The position numbers were made by a program, and so were the translations under genes. Below are positions 26,280-34,572 of a stretch of 64,000 bases of DNA, one piece after another. The notes under the pieces were generated by a model that saw nothing but the letters and a program-made list of their open reading frames with translations, was not told the DNA's origin and searched no databases. The first letter of the stretch is position 1; the number at the start of each line of letters is the position of its first letter. Origin of the DNA: an uncultured Paracoccaceae bacterium (GTDB lineage Bacteria > Pseudomonadota > Alphaproteobacteria > Rhodobacterales > Rhodobacteraceae); contig CANNFU010000001.1 of the NCBI GenBank assembly GCA_947503965.1, positions 682,001 through 746,000 on the forward strand, read 5' to 3'.

Positions 26280-26541
26280 CGGGTCCTCCGTTTCATATCA
26301 CGACCAGAGGCCCGGATGATCCGGGGTTTGACGACGTGGTGCTTTGGTCCCCGTTTTGGGTCAACCGCCACACCTCCAACCGTTCTGGCCACATCGGGCT
26401 TCGTCTGGAAAGACGTATAAGGCCCAGAACCGCCCGGGGCAAACCGATATGCGACGGTTCGGAACAATCCGGCGGCAGCATATCGGTGAAACGACGCGGG
26501 GTTATTGCCACTCCTCCCTGGCGCAGGCATCTTCCACCCTC
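26280..26541. other. Strongly folded intergenic region between divergent genes
   Basis: 262 bp with several nested inverted repeats: CCCGGA-TGA-TCCGGG near 26311; an outer stem built from GTTCTGGCC (near 26383) and GGCCCAGAAC (near 26421) that encloses the perfect hairpin CGTCT-GGAA-AGACG at 26403-26416; and a perfect 10-bp pair ACCGATATGC (26443-26452) / GCATATCGGT (26478-26487). It fronts both the minus-strand cob operon and the plus-strand acetyltransferase. It lacks the cobalamin riboswitch box sequences. It could be a leader RNA or a small RNA on either strand. Confidence 0.5.
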
Positions 26542-27006
26542 ATGAACCATCAACCCATCATCCGCGCAGCCGGCCCCGGCGATCTTGAAAACCTTCAGGA
26601 TCTCTACGCGCAAATGACCCCGAACCAGCAGCGTTGCCCGCCCGAAATCGCCACCGATATCCTGACGCGGTTCGAAAAATACGATGGCAGCGCGATCCTT
26701 CTGGCCGAGATTGACAGGACCCTCGTCGCATCCTGCGCGCTGATCATCGTCCCCAACCTGACCAGAGGCGGGGCACCCTTTGCCCTGATTGAAAACGTGG
26801 TCACCGATACGGGCCACCGGCGGCGGGGCTATGGCAAACTGATCCTGAACGCCGCCGCTGACCGCGCATGGCAATGCGGGTGTTACAAGGTCATGCTGCT
26901 GGCGGGATCGCTGGAACCATCGATACTGTCCTTTTACGAAGGGGCCGGATTTGCCCAGTCAAAGACCGGTTTTCAAATGCGGCGGTCGCCAAAGCGCCCC
27001 GCGTAA
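26542..27006 (+). CDS. GNAT-family N-acetyltransferase
   Basis: 154 aa. The acetyl-CoA binding motif is visible in ENVVTDTGHRRRGYGKLILNAAADRA, and the family end motif in LSFYEGAGFAQSKTGFQMR. The start at 26542 matches the usual GNAT N-terminus (IIRAAGPGDLENLQDLYAQM). The substrate is unknown. It is divergent from the cob block across the folded intergenic region. Confidence 0.88.
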   Translation: MNHQPIIRAAGPGDLENLQDLYAQMTPNQQRCPPEIATDILTRFEKYDGSAILLAEIDRTLVASCALIIVPNLTRGGAPFALIENVVTDTGHRRRGYGKLILNAAADRAWQCGCYKVMLLAGSLEPSILSFYEGAGFAQSKTGFQMRRSPKRPA

Positions 27007-27092
27007 AGCGCCCTACCGGCGACCAAAGCACACCAAATCCGGCCCTATGTGCAGTTGCGCACGGTCCCTGCGCCTCGGTCCGCATTGGTTCA

Positions 27093-27131
27093 TTAACGCA
27101 ATTGCGCTAACTCCTCCTCCAGCAAGAGGAG
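27093..27131 (+). promoter_or_regulatory. Palindrome and SD-covering hairpin before 27139 gene
   Basis: An 18-bp near-perfect palindrome TTAACGCAATTGCGCTAA (one mismatched pair) lies at 27093-27110. Directly after it CTCCTC (27114-27119) can pair with GAGGAG (27126-27131), the ribosome-binding site of the glutathionyl-hydroquinone reductase, with a 6-base loop. The first looks like an operator and the second could hide the site. Confidence 0.4.
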
Positions 27132-27138
27132 CATCGCA

Positions 27139-28113
27139 ATGGGCCAACTGGTTGACGGCGTCTGGCATGACGTCTGGTATGATACGAAATCAACAGGCGG
27201 GGCATTCAAACGCTCCAATGCGAAGTTCCGAAACTGGATCACCGCGGATGGGTCCGCCGGACCATCAGGCGAGGGCGGGTTCAAGGCCGAATCCGGGCGC
27301 TACCACCTCTATGTCTCCTACGCCTGCCCCTGGGCGCATCGGACGCTGGTCTTCCGCAAACTCAAAGGACTGACCGACCACATCAGCATCTCGGCCGTCC
27401 ACCCCGACATGCTGTCCGACGGCTGGACGTTCGAGACCGATGACAAAGGGGCCACCGGTGACACGCTCTACGGTCTGCCTTTCGCGCGGGACATATACAT
27501 CAAAGCCGACCCGAACATCTCTGGCCGCGTGACTGTGCCCATCCTCTGGGACAAACAACGCGAAACCATCGTATCCAACGAATCCTCCGAAATCATCCGG
27601 ATGTTCAACAGCGCCTTCAACGACATCACCGGCAACAGCGATGACTACTGGCCGACAGACCTGCGGGCAGACATCGAACCCGTCAATGACAGGATCTACG
27701 ACACACTCAATAACGGGGTCTACAAATCCGGCTTCGCCACCACGCAAGAAGCGTATGACAAAGCCGTACACCCGCTTTTCGACACGCTCGACTGGCTAGA
27801 GGACCGGCTGGGGCAAAACCGCTACCTGATGGGAGACCAGATCACAGAGGCCGACTGGCGGCTCTGGACAACGCTTGTGCGGTTTGATCCGGTTTATCAT
27901 CTGCATTTTAAATGTAACCGCAAACGGATCACCGATTACCCGAACTTGTCAGGCTACATGCGCGAGCTGTATCAGGTTCCCGGTGTGGCTGAGACGGTGA
28001 ATATGGATCACATCGTGCGGCACTATCATTATAGCCACGAAACCATCAATCCGCACCGGATCATCCCGATCAACCCGGTACAGGATTTATCTCTGCCACA
28101 CGGGCGACACTAG
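27139..28113 (+). CDS. Glutathionyl-hydroquinone reductase (YqjG/ECM4 family)
   Basis: 324 aa, xi-class glutathione transferase. The signature YACPWAHRTLVFRKLKGL holds the catalytic cysteine (about residue 63). Further family blocks are NESSEIIRMFNSAFN, YKSGFATTQEAYD, LMGDQITEADWRLWTTLVRFDPVY and YHYSHETINPHRIIP. It reduces glutathionyl-hydroquinones using glutathione, in the cytoplasm. GAGGAG lies 8 bases before the ATG. Its last 44 bp overlap the 3' end of the convergent receiver gene. Confidence 0.93.
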   Translation: MGQLVDGVWHDVWYDTKSTGGAFKRSNAKFRNWITADGSAGPSGEGGFKAESGRYHLYVSYACPWAHRTLVFRKLKGLTDHISISAVHPDMLSDGWTFETDDKGATGDTLYGLPFARDIYIKADPNISGRVTVPILWDKQRETIVSNESSEIIRMFNSAFNDITGNSDDYWPTDLRADIEPVNDRIYDTLNNGVYKSGFATTQEAYDKAVHPLFDTLDWLEDRLGQNRYLMGDQITEADWRLWTTLVRFDPVYHLHFKCNRKRITDYPNLSGYMRELYQVPGVAETVNMDHIVRHYHYSHETINPHRIIPINPVQDLSLPHGRH

Positions 28114-28468
28114 CGCAGCCGTAATGATGGACGATCGCGGCAAGGTCTTTGGGCGGTGTCGCGGTTTGGATAAAGGCGCGGGCATTGGCGCTGTGATTGA
28201 AGATCGATCCATCTGAAAAGAAGGTCGTATCGGTCACGAAAACCACATTCGCGTCCGGCTGGCGGAACTGCGCGAAATCCGCAACCGTCAGGGCACTGCC
28301 CTTCTCAAGCACCAGATCAAGCACGATCACATCGAATGGCTCTGTCTCGATCCGGGCTAGCGCATGCTCGCCGGTATTCACAAGGAAAACATCAGCGTCT
28401 AAACGTTCCAAATGGCGCTGCCACAGCAGCCCCAGGTTCTTGTTGCTTTGGACGATCAAAACGCGCAT
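28070..28468 (-). CDS. Stand-alone response-regulator receiver domain
   Basis: 132 aa with a single receiver domain and no output domain. It opens MRVLIVQSNKNLGLLWQRHL; the phosphorylatable Asp is in FDVIVLDLVLEKG; VVFVTDTTFFS holds the conserved Thr. The usual acidic pair after the first beta strand is replaced by QSN, so magnesium binding may be altered. No kinase gene is adjacent. Convergent overlap with the hydroquinone reductase gene. Confidence 0.82.
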   Translation of the reverse strand: MRVLIVQSNKNLGLLWQRHLERLDADVFLVNTGEHALARIETEPFDVIVLDLVLEKGSALTVADFAQFRQPDANVVFVTDTTFFSDGSIFNHSANARAFIQTATPPKDLAAIVHHYGCASVARVAEINPVPG

Positions 28469-28673
28469 TTCTTCTCCGCCAGTCCACACATTTTATTAAC
28501 CGAGGATGAACAATTGGTAAATTAACCTCGTAAGACCACAAATCTGTCCAAATACCTAACGAAGTGTTAACGCGGACGTAAGCCTGTACCAAAGGACACT
28601 CACAAACGCTAAAGTCGACGTGAACGGCAAGAATCCGCCGGTAAAAATGATAACAAGAGCAGATATTAGACAG

Positions 28674-29048
28674 ATGACAACCTGGATAACCACATGTGAC
28701 ACCTGTAAACGCGACGGATGGGAAGATGGCGACATGACCCAGACAGATGGTGAGTCGCTGGCCAGCCTGATCGAAGCCGCCGCCACTGGATTGTCTGATA
28801 TCAAGACCCGGCGCGTGTCCTGCCTGATGGGCTGCAAGAATGCCTGCAATGTGGCAATACAGGGACATGGTAAACTCAACTACACGCTTGGCGCTTTCGA
28901 TCCGAACGCAGAGGCCGCGTCAGGTATTGTGGCCTATGCGATGGCCCACGCGCAGTCGGACACCGGTCAGGTGCCGTATCGCGACTGGCCGCAAGCCATC
29001 AAGGGGCATTTCGTAACGCGCCATCCACCACTTCCGCGCGACGAATGA
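28674..29048 (+). CDS. DUF1636 Cys-rich metal-binding protein
   Basis: 124 aa, thioredoxin-like ferredoxin type. It carries CDTC near the N-terminus and CLMGCKNACNVAI in the middle, giving a likely metal or iron-sulphur site. DUF1636 proteins are often found among cobalamin genes. The stop overlaps the cobC start by 4 bp, indicating co-translation. The start MTTWITTCDTC follows family usage; its ribosome-binding site is weak. Confidence 0.85.
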   Translation: MTTWITTCDTCKRDGWEDGDMTQTDGESLASLIEAAATGLSDIKTRRVSCLMGCKNACNVAIQGHGKLNYTLGAFDPNAEAASGIVAYAMAHAQSDTGQVPYRDWPQAIKGHFVTRHPPLPRDE

Positions 29049-29980
29049 TCGAAGCCCGCGATCACGGCGGCGGAATTGACGCCGCTATCGCCACCTATGG
29101 GGGCACGCGCGCGGATTGGCTTGACCTCTCGACCGGTATCAATCCGGTCGCTTACCCCATGCCGAAACTGCCCCCCGACGCCTGGACCGCCCTGCCCGAT
29201 CAAGCCGCTTTTGCACAGCTTTACGCACGCGCACGCACCTTCTGGAACGTGCCCGATGGCGCAGCAATCATCGGGGCCACGGGTGCGTCTGCCATCATTG
29301 CGGCCCTGCCGCGTGTCCTGCCATACGACAGCGTCTGTATTCCCGGCCCCACCTATAACGAACATGGGGCCGCCTTTCGTGCCGCCGGTTGGAGCCTTGG
29401 TCAGGATGCAAGTGACGTGATCGTCGCCGTGCATCCTAACAACCCGGACGGGCAGCTTTGGGTCGATGGCGATCTTAACGCAAAGATCACGATCATTGAT
29501 GAAAGCTTTTGCGACACCGCACCCGACCAGTCCATGATCCACCGCGCCGCAAGCCCGGGCACTGTTGTTCTGAAAAGCTTTGGCAAATTCTGGGGGTTGG
29601 CCGGTTTGCGCCTTGGCTTTGCCATTGGCGACCCAGACATCATCGGCAAACTGACCGAGTTGCTGGGGCCGTGGCAGATTTCTGGCCCCGCACTTGCCAT
29701 CGGGGCCGAGGCGCTGGCCGATCCGCAATGGGCCGATGAAACCCGCGACAGACTGGCTGCCGATGCCGACCGGCTTGATGCATTATTGACCAATACAGGG
29801 GCCGAGGTTGTGGGCGGCACAACCCTGTTCCGGCTTTACCGGGTCAAGGACGCGGTCGCAGCACAACGGCATCTTGCGCGATCCCATGTCTGGTCACGCA
29901 TCTTTCCTTATGCCGATGACTGGCTGCGGCTTGGGTTGCCCGCACCAGACCGGTGGGCACAACTCGAGGCCGCATTGTGA
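29045..29980 (+). CDS. cobC: Threonine-phosphate decarboxylase-like PLP enzyme
   Basis: 311 aa, fold type I. Conserved parts: [41 protein letters not shown] and [17 protein letters not shown] with the Schiff-base lysine. In the cobalamin pathway it makes the (R)-1-amino-2-propanol O-phosphate arm from threonine phosphate. It overlaps DUF1636 (ATGA) upstream and cobD (GTGA) downstream. Confidence 0.92.
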   Translation: MIEARDHGGGIDAAIATYGGTRADWLDLSTGINPVAYPMPKLPPDAWTALPDQAAFAQLYARARTFWNVPDGAAIIGATGASAIIAALPRVLPYDSVCIPGPTYNEHGAAFRAAGWSLGQDASDVIVAVHPNNPDGQLWVDGDLNAKITIIDESFCDTAPDQSMIHRAASPGTVVLKSFGKFWGLAGLRLGFAIGDPDIIGKLTELLGPWQISGPALAIGAEALADPQWADETRDRLAADADRLDALLTNTGAEVVGGTTLFRLYRVKDAVAAQRHLARSHVWSRIFPYADDWLRLGLPAPDRWAQLEAAL

Positions 29981-30879
29981 CGCTGATCCTCGGGATGCTG
30001 CTGGACGCGCTTCTGGGCGAGCCGCGCTGGCTCTGGTCGCGCGTCCCGCATCCTGCGGTCCTGATCGGTCGCCTGATCGGCTGGTGCGATGAGACATTCA
30101 ACAAAGGTGATCATCAGCGGTTGATGGGTATCCTGACCATTCTCGAACTCTGTATTGCCGCCGCCGCGCTTGGCTGGCTGTTGCAGGCCATCCCCGGACA
30201 GATCGTCGACATCATCGTACTTGCCATCCTGCTTGCACAGAAATCGCTGGTCGATCATGTGCAAGCCGTGGGCCATGCGCTGCGCCTGTCAGTGGGTGAC
30301 GGTCGCAGATCGGTCGCGATGATTGTCGGACGGGACACGCGCAACATGGACAAATCCGCTGTCGCCCGCTCTGCCATAGAAAGTGCGGCAGAGAACCTGT
30401 CTGACGGGGTGATTGCCCCGATCTTCTGGTTTGCCATCGGTGGGCTGCCGGGGCTTTTGATATACAAGGTGACAAATACCGCCGACAGCATGATTGGTTA
30501 TCGCACGCCCAGGCATGAAAAATTCGGCTGGGCCGCGGCACGGTTTGATGACCTTCTGAACCTGATCCCTGCACGGCTGACCGCACTGCTGATCTGGGCG
30601 GTGACATCACGACCCGGCATCCGCCAGATCCTGCGCGATGCCCCACTGCACCGTTCCCCCAATGCAGGGTGGCCCGAGGCGGCAATGGCCCACGGGCTAA
30701 ATGTCGCGCTTAGCGGCCCGCGCAGCTATGACGGCGAAATGCGGGATTATCCCTTCGTCAACGAAGGCGGGGACCACGACCTAGGCCCCGACGACATCGA
30801 CAGGGCAGTTCGGGTGCTGTGGCGGGTATGGACGCTTGCACTAGCGCTGGCAGCGGGCGGGTTGGTGCTGACGCTTTAG
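29977..30879 (+). CDS. cobD: Adenosylcobinamide-phosphate synthase
   Basis: 300 aa integral membrane protein of the CbiB/CobD family: [49 protein letters not shown] (spanning two conserved blocks), [10 protein letters not shown] and [12 protein letters not shown]. It joins the aminopropanol arm to adenosylcobyrate. The GTG at 29977 overlaps the cobC stop, as expected for coupling. Confidence 0.94.
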   Translation: MTLILGMLLDALLGEPRWLWSRVPHPAVLIGRLIGWCDETFNKGDHQRLMGILTILELCIAAAALGWLLQAIPGQIVDIIVLAILLAQKSLVDHVQAVGHALRLSVGDGRRSVAMIVGRDTRNMDKSAVARSAIESAAENLSDGVIAPIFWFAIGGLPGLLIYKVTNTADSMIGYRTPRHEKFGWAAARFDDLLNLIPARLTALLIWAVTSRPGIRQILRDAPLHRSPNAGWPEAAMAHGLNVALSGPRSYDGEMRDYPFVNEGGDHDLGPDDIDRAVRVLWRVWTLALALAAGGLVLTL

Positions 30880-30989
30880 GGTGCCCGCTTACTGACTAAC
30901 GCAACCTCGAAAATGCTTGATCTGCGGCCGACGACACGGACCTCAATTCAGCGCGTGCACAAGGTCAGCGCCGACGACGGCCGACAAGT

Positions 30990-31023
30990 TTGCGTACAGG
31001 TTCTGTACAGGTTCTGTACGCAA
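30990..31023. promoter_or_regulatory. Overlapping palindromic operator with GTTC-N7-GTTC core
   Basis: TTGCGTACAG (30990-30999) and its inverse CTGTACGCAA (31014-31023) enclose CTGTACAG, so GTAC steps recur every 11 bp. Inside are two overlapping copies of the 15-mer GTACAGGTTCTGTAC (30994-31008, 31005-31019). GTTC-N7-GTTC at 31000-31014 equals the LexA box described for Rhodobacter and its relatives. It sits between two convergent genes with no gene evidently downstream. An 18-bp part recurs at 51352-51369. Confidence 0.5.
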
Positions 31024-31067
31024 TCTTGCTCGGCGTATATCGGTCAGGCAGACCGGTTTAGGTGATG

Positions 31068-32273
31068 CTAACCGATTGCAAAATCCCACATTTGCGCAGG
31101 CGGCGCGCCCTCAGCGACGAACCCGATTTCCACTGTCTCGCCGGGTGCAATGTCCGTTTCGCGCCCGATCCCTGACACCTGCGCCTTGTCATTTGTCAGG
31201 TTCAGATCGGCGCTCCAGAGTTTTTCGATCTCGAAACCGTCCAGCTGCAATTGCAACAGCCAATCATCCATTGTGTCAGCGGTGGTGTTGGTGATGGAAA
31301 GCTCGGCCTTGAAGCCGCCGGTCCAACTCTTTGAAACGTCAAAGTTTATCTCGGGTTCTGCCCCGTCAGCCTGCTCATCAACCGGCTCGGGCGTGGCGGG
31401 CGCTGGTGCGACGGGCGCGTCCGGCTTCACCACCACCTCTTCTTTCACCTCTTCGTTGATCTGCGGTCCCGCATCTGCTTGTTCACCCAACCCAACATCG
31501 GCGGGGTCAGTCGAAACGACGATATCATCGAAATAGGCGCTGACGTCATCATCCGGCAACCAACCATCATCACCACCGCCAAAAAAGCTGCTGAAATACA
31601 AGCGGTCCACGCCAGACCCATCTGTCACAAACCGCAACTCATCAAGATCAAGCACCTGCACGCCGTCCATCCAGACCGCAACCTCACCGTTCGACCGGCC
31701 TTGATCGTTGACCGTCACACGCTGGGTCAGTTGGTGCCATTCGCCCGGTTCAAACTTGATCGGGTCACCGTTGTCATCAACAAACTCAAAGCTCTCACCG
31801 AACTTGCCGGGCTTGTCCATATGATACAGATACAGCTCTGCCGCCCCATCTTCGCGCCACATGTAACGGGCGGTAAAGCCGTTTTCGCCAGTCACATTGC
31901 TGCCGCCGCTCGCCAGCCCTTCGGATGCCAGCCCGGGGAGCTTGCCACCGCTGTGATCATCACCGTCAAAGTCGAAATCTTCCTCGAACATGACCCAATA
32001 GGACAGGTAATAGGTGTCTTCTTCCGGCAAGACCCACGATGATGCCGCCGCTTCGTTTTGATCGTCCTGATAGGTCACTTTCAGCGAATGATCGCCGGAC
32101 ACCGCATACTCGTCACTGATGGATGCATTTTCAGCAGTTGTTTCACCGAACGCGACGTCCCAGTCGTGTTGCTGCAAGTCCATGCTGTAACTTTGCCCGC
32201 TGTCATGATTATCGAAACCACGTTCAATCGCGCCTGTTGTTATCGTACCGTCTGAGCTTTCATAGGTCTGCAT
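31068..32273 (-). CDS. Polysaccharide lyase-like protein with C-terminal CBM2
   Basis: 401 aa. The N-terminal domain looks like a beta jelly-roll lyase (YLSYWVMFEEDFDFDGDD, GGKLPGLASEG, GEWHQLTQRVTVN, LYFSSFFGGGDDGW), the pattern of alginate/glucuronan-lyase-like proteins. A Pro/Glu/Val linker (about 265-305) leads to a family 2 carbohydrate-binding module (VSKSWTGGFKAELSITNTTA, ETDIAPGETVEIGF). No N-terminal signal peptide is seen, so a type I or other route is possible. The ATG at 32273 has GGAG 6 bases upstream; the first in-frame start has none. The substrate is not readable. Confidence 0.75.
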   Translation of the reverse strand: MQTYESSDGTITTGAIERGFDNHDSGQSYSMDLQQHDWDVAFGETTAENASISDEYAVSGDHSLKVTYQDDQNEAAASSWVLPEEDTYYLSYWVMFEEDFDFDGDDHSGGKLPGLASEGLASGGSNVTGENGFTARYMWREDGAAELYLYHMDKPGKFGESFEFVDDNGDPIKFEPGEWHQLTQRVTVNDQGRSNGEVAVWMDGVQVLDLDELRFVTDGSGVDRLYFSSFFGGGDDGWLPDDDVSAYFDDIVVSTDPADVGLGEQADAGPQINEEVKEEVVVKPDAPVAPAPATPEPVDEQADGAEPEINFDVSKSWTGGFKAELSITNTTADTMDDWLLQLQLDGFEIEKLWSADLNLTNDKAQVSGIGRETDIAPGETVEIGFVAEGAPPAQMWDFAIG

Positions 32274-32479
32274 TTCTGACTCCGATCGTTGCTGAGTCCT
32301 CCCTTCTTGGTGCGCTACAGTTGCTGTACCCATAATTCAAAACCGTTCTTCCCGTTTCAGCAAAATCAGCGGAAACCAGCATTCCCCCTGCAAGGACCCG
32401 CCCATGCAGGTCGCCACAATGTCTTGCGCAATGTATCACCGCTGCTAGGGTCCGCCCGGAACACTATCGGAGCTGACCA

Positions 32480-33643
32480 ATGCGCCTCGCCCTTACCTTT
32501 TGCCTTCTCGCCAGCACTGCAACTGCCCAGACCTGTGGCGGGAATGTGAACAGCTTTATCGAAGGCGTCAAAATCGAGGCGCGGGCAACAGGCATCCCTG
32601 CTGCGACAGTCGATCAGTTTTTTCAGGGTGCGCAGATTGACCAATCCGTGTTGCGGGCCGACCGGGCGCAGGGTGTGTTTCAGAAAGACTTCATCAGCTT
32701 CTCACGCGCCCTTATCTCGCAGAACCGTATCGACAACGGGCGCATCTACGGCAATCGCTACGACGCGACCTTTAACGAGATCGAGCGCCGCTTTGGCATC
32801 TCGCGCGGCGTGCTTTTGGCATTCTGGGCGTTTGAAACGGATTATGGGCAGGTTCAAGGGTCATTCAACACCCGCAACGCGCTTTTGACGCTGGCACATG
32901 ACTGTCGCCGCCCCGAGCTGTTCCGCCCACAACTGATTGCCGCGATTGAGCTTTTCCGCCGCGGCGGCATGGACCCACAGCGCACGACAGGTGCTTGGGC
33001 CGGTGAGATCGGGCAGCTGCAAAAGCTGCCGCGTGAAATTGTGCGACAGGGCATGGATGGAGACGGTGACGGGGTGGTTGATCTGAAGAACTCTGCCCCT
33101 GACGCGTTGATGACCGGGGCGAATGTGCTGTCATCCCTGGGCTGGCGGGCAAATGAACCCTGGCTGCAAGAGGTGAATGTGCCTGCCAATCTGGATTGGT
33201 CACAAACCGGACTGAACCATAAATTCAGCGTCAGTGACTGGGCCCGGCGTGGTGTGACAGCGCGACAAGGCAGCTTGGGTCCTGCAAATCTGCAAGCCTC
33301 GATTTTGCTGCCGATGGGACGCAACGGGCCAGCCTTCCTCGCCTACCCGAACTTCGACGTGTATTTCGACTGGAACAAGAGTTTTGTCTACGTGACGACA
33401 GCGGCCTATTTCGCAACCCGTCTTGGCGGTGCGCCGGTCTATAACGCAGGCAATCCCAGTGCACCCCTGAGCGGCGCGCAAATGCAGCAATTGCAACAAA
33501 AGCTGACCGCACGCGGCCATGATGTGGGTGGTATCGATGGGATTTTGGGCGCAATGACGCGGGCTGCGGTGCAGGCGGAACAGGTGCGGCTTGGCCTGCC
33601 AGCCGATGCCTGGCCAACGCTGGATTTGCTTGGTCGTCTTTGA
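32480..33643 (+). CDS. Lytic murein transglycosylase (MltB-like) with PG-binding domain
   Basis: 387 aa. A signal peptide (MRLALTFCLLASTATAQ) leads to an SLT_2/MltB-type domain; the catalytic Glu is in LLAFWAFETDYGQVQGSFNT. Further blocks are ALLTLAHDCRRPELFRPQLI and GAWAGEIGQLQKLP. The last 65 residues are a peptidoglycan-binding repeat (QMQQLQQKLTARGHDVGGID). It cleaves glycan strands with anhydromuramic-end formation in the periplasm. Confidence 0.9.
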   Translation: MRLALTFCLLASTATAQTCGGNVNSFIEGVKIEARATGIPAATVDQFFQGAQIDQSVLRADRAQGVFQKDFISFSRALISQNRIDNGRIYGNRYDATFNEIERRFGISRGVLLAFWAFETDYGQVQGSFNTRNALLTLAHDCRRPELFRPQLIAAIELFRRGGMDPQRTTGAWAGEIGQLQKLPREIVRQGMDGDGDGVVDLKNSAPDALMTGANVLSSLGWRANEPWLQEVNVPANLDWSQTGLNHKFSVSDWARRGVTARQGSLGPANLQASILLPMGRNGPAFLAYPNFDVYFDWNKSFVYVTTAAYFATRLGGAPVYNAGNPSAPLSGAQMQQLQQKLTARGHDVGGIDGILGAMTRAAVQAEQVRLGLPADAWPTLDLLGRL

Positions 33644-33646
33644 TCC

Positions 33647-34012
33647 TTAGCGAATGTTGCGCACCGGGTAACGCTGACCGTCCTCGGTCAGCAGCACCAA
33701 TCGATCACCAGCCTGCACGAACATGTCACAGCGACTTCTGAGCGTGCGAAAATTGATACAGACCACACCGTCATTGCTCATCGCGTAAACGCCGAACCAG
33801 TTTCCACCACCATTCGCCGCAGAATAGGTCCAGCTATAGCTGCCACCGGGGGAATAGCGCGAAATGCCCCCATCAAAGAATTCCAGATCACGTCCCAAAA
33901 CAAGCCGGGCGAACCCATCTGCATCCAACACGATATCGGACGGACGCATCTCATAAGACTGGGCGTTAGCTGCGGTGGCCGCGAGAATAAAGACAAAGAA
34001 TAAACGAAGCAT
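33647..34012 (-). CDS. Secreted hypothetical protein, 121 aa
   Basis: A signal peptide (MLRLFFVFILAATAANAQ) precedes a small beta-rich domain with YSPGGSYSWTYSAANGGGNW and two cysteines (VCINFRTLRSRCDMF) that may form a disulphide. The ATG at 34012 has AGGGTGG just upstream, better than the GTG three codons earlier. It is convergent with the transglycosylase gene. No family recognised. Confidence 0.72.
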   Translation of the reverse strand: MLRLFFVFILAATAANAQSYEMRPSDIVLDADGFARLVLGRDLEFFDGGISRYSPGGSYSWTYSAANGGGNWFGVYAMSNDGVVCINFRTLRSRCDMFVQAGDRLVLLTEDGQRYPVRNIR

Positions 34013-34085
34013 GTGTGCCACCCTAACCTATGCGCATAATTGTCCAATTCACGAATTGGTGTCGCTTGCGAGGCGAGACACTGGC

Positions 34086-34505
34086 CTACATCTCAATTTC
34101 CGCCGCAACTTTGCGCTGTACACGCGCATCAACAGCGCGGACCATCATGAAACGACCCGCCCATTTGGGGTCCTTTGGGAACCGCCAGACACCATCAATT
34201 CGGGTCATCGCCGTGTTCAACGCACCTTCGTAAACTGGATCATCGCCCTGATCAAAACCCTCATATGTCTTGCGAAATGACACATCAACACCCACACGCT
34301 CGCCAATCAAAAATGCGGCCAGATGGGCACCCATGTCGTGGCGAAATGTATTGGTTTCGGTGATTTCACCGGACACTAGCCCGGCGCTCTCCTCCAACAC
34401 GGCTTCGAAAGGAACGGGCGCGGCCAGACCACCGTAATCATATCGCCCGGTCCAACGACCGCTGATTGATTTTTCATTGTCTACCATTGCAACGTGGTCA
34501 TTCAC
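34086..34505 (-). CDS. Hypothetical protein, 139 aa
   Basis: A small protein with a predicted beta-barrel-like sequence (SISGRWTGRYDYGGLAAPVPFEAVLEE, SGEITETNTF), reminiscent of small lipocalin-type folds, but no family was recognised. It is positioned 67 bp beyond the smc stop on the same strand, so it may be read from the smc transcript. The start is uncertain: no strong ribosome-binding site precedes either candidate ATG (34505 or 34487). Confidence 0.6.
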   Translation of the reverse strand: MNDHVAMVDNEKSISGRWTGRYDYGGLAAPVPFEAVLEESAGLVSGEITETNTFRHDMGAHLAAFLIGERVGVDVSFRKTYEGFDQGDDPVYEGALNTAMTRIDGVWRFPKDPKWAGRFMMVRAVDARVQRKVAAEIEM

Positions 34506-34572
34506 AAAGAACGATGCTGGTCTACCGGGTGGCCGCGAGCGGGGCGCATTGCGTCTGCAACAACGCCACCTG

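Noticed and set aside
26280..26541. A second cobalamin riboswitch before the minus-strand cob block
   Set aside because: Neither strand has the GCCACTG or CAGGAGACC boxes; only a vague GCTGCCGCCGG resemblance was found. Reported instead as an unexplained structured region.
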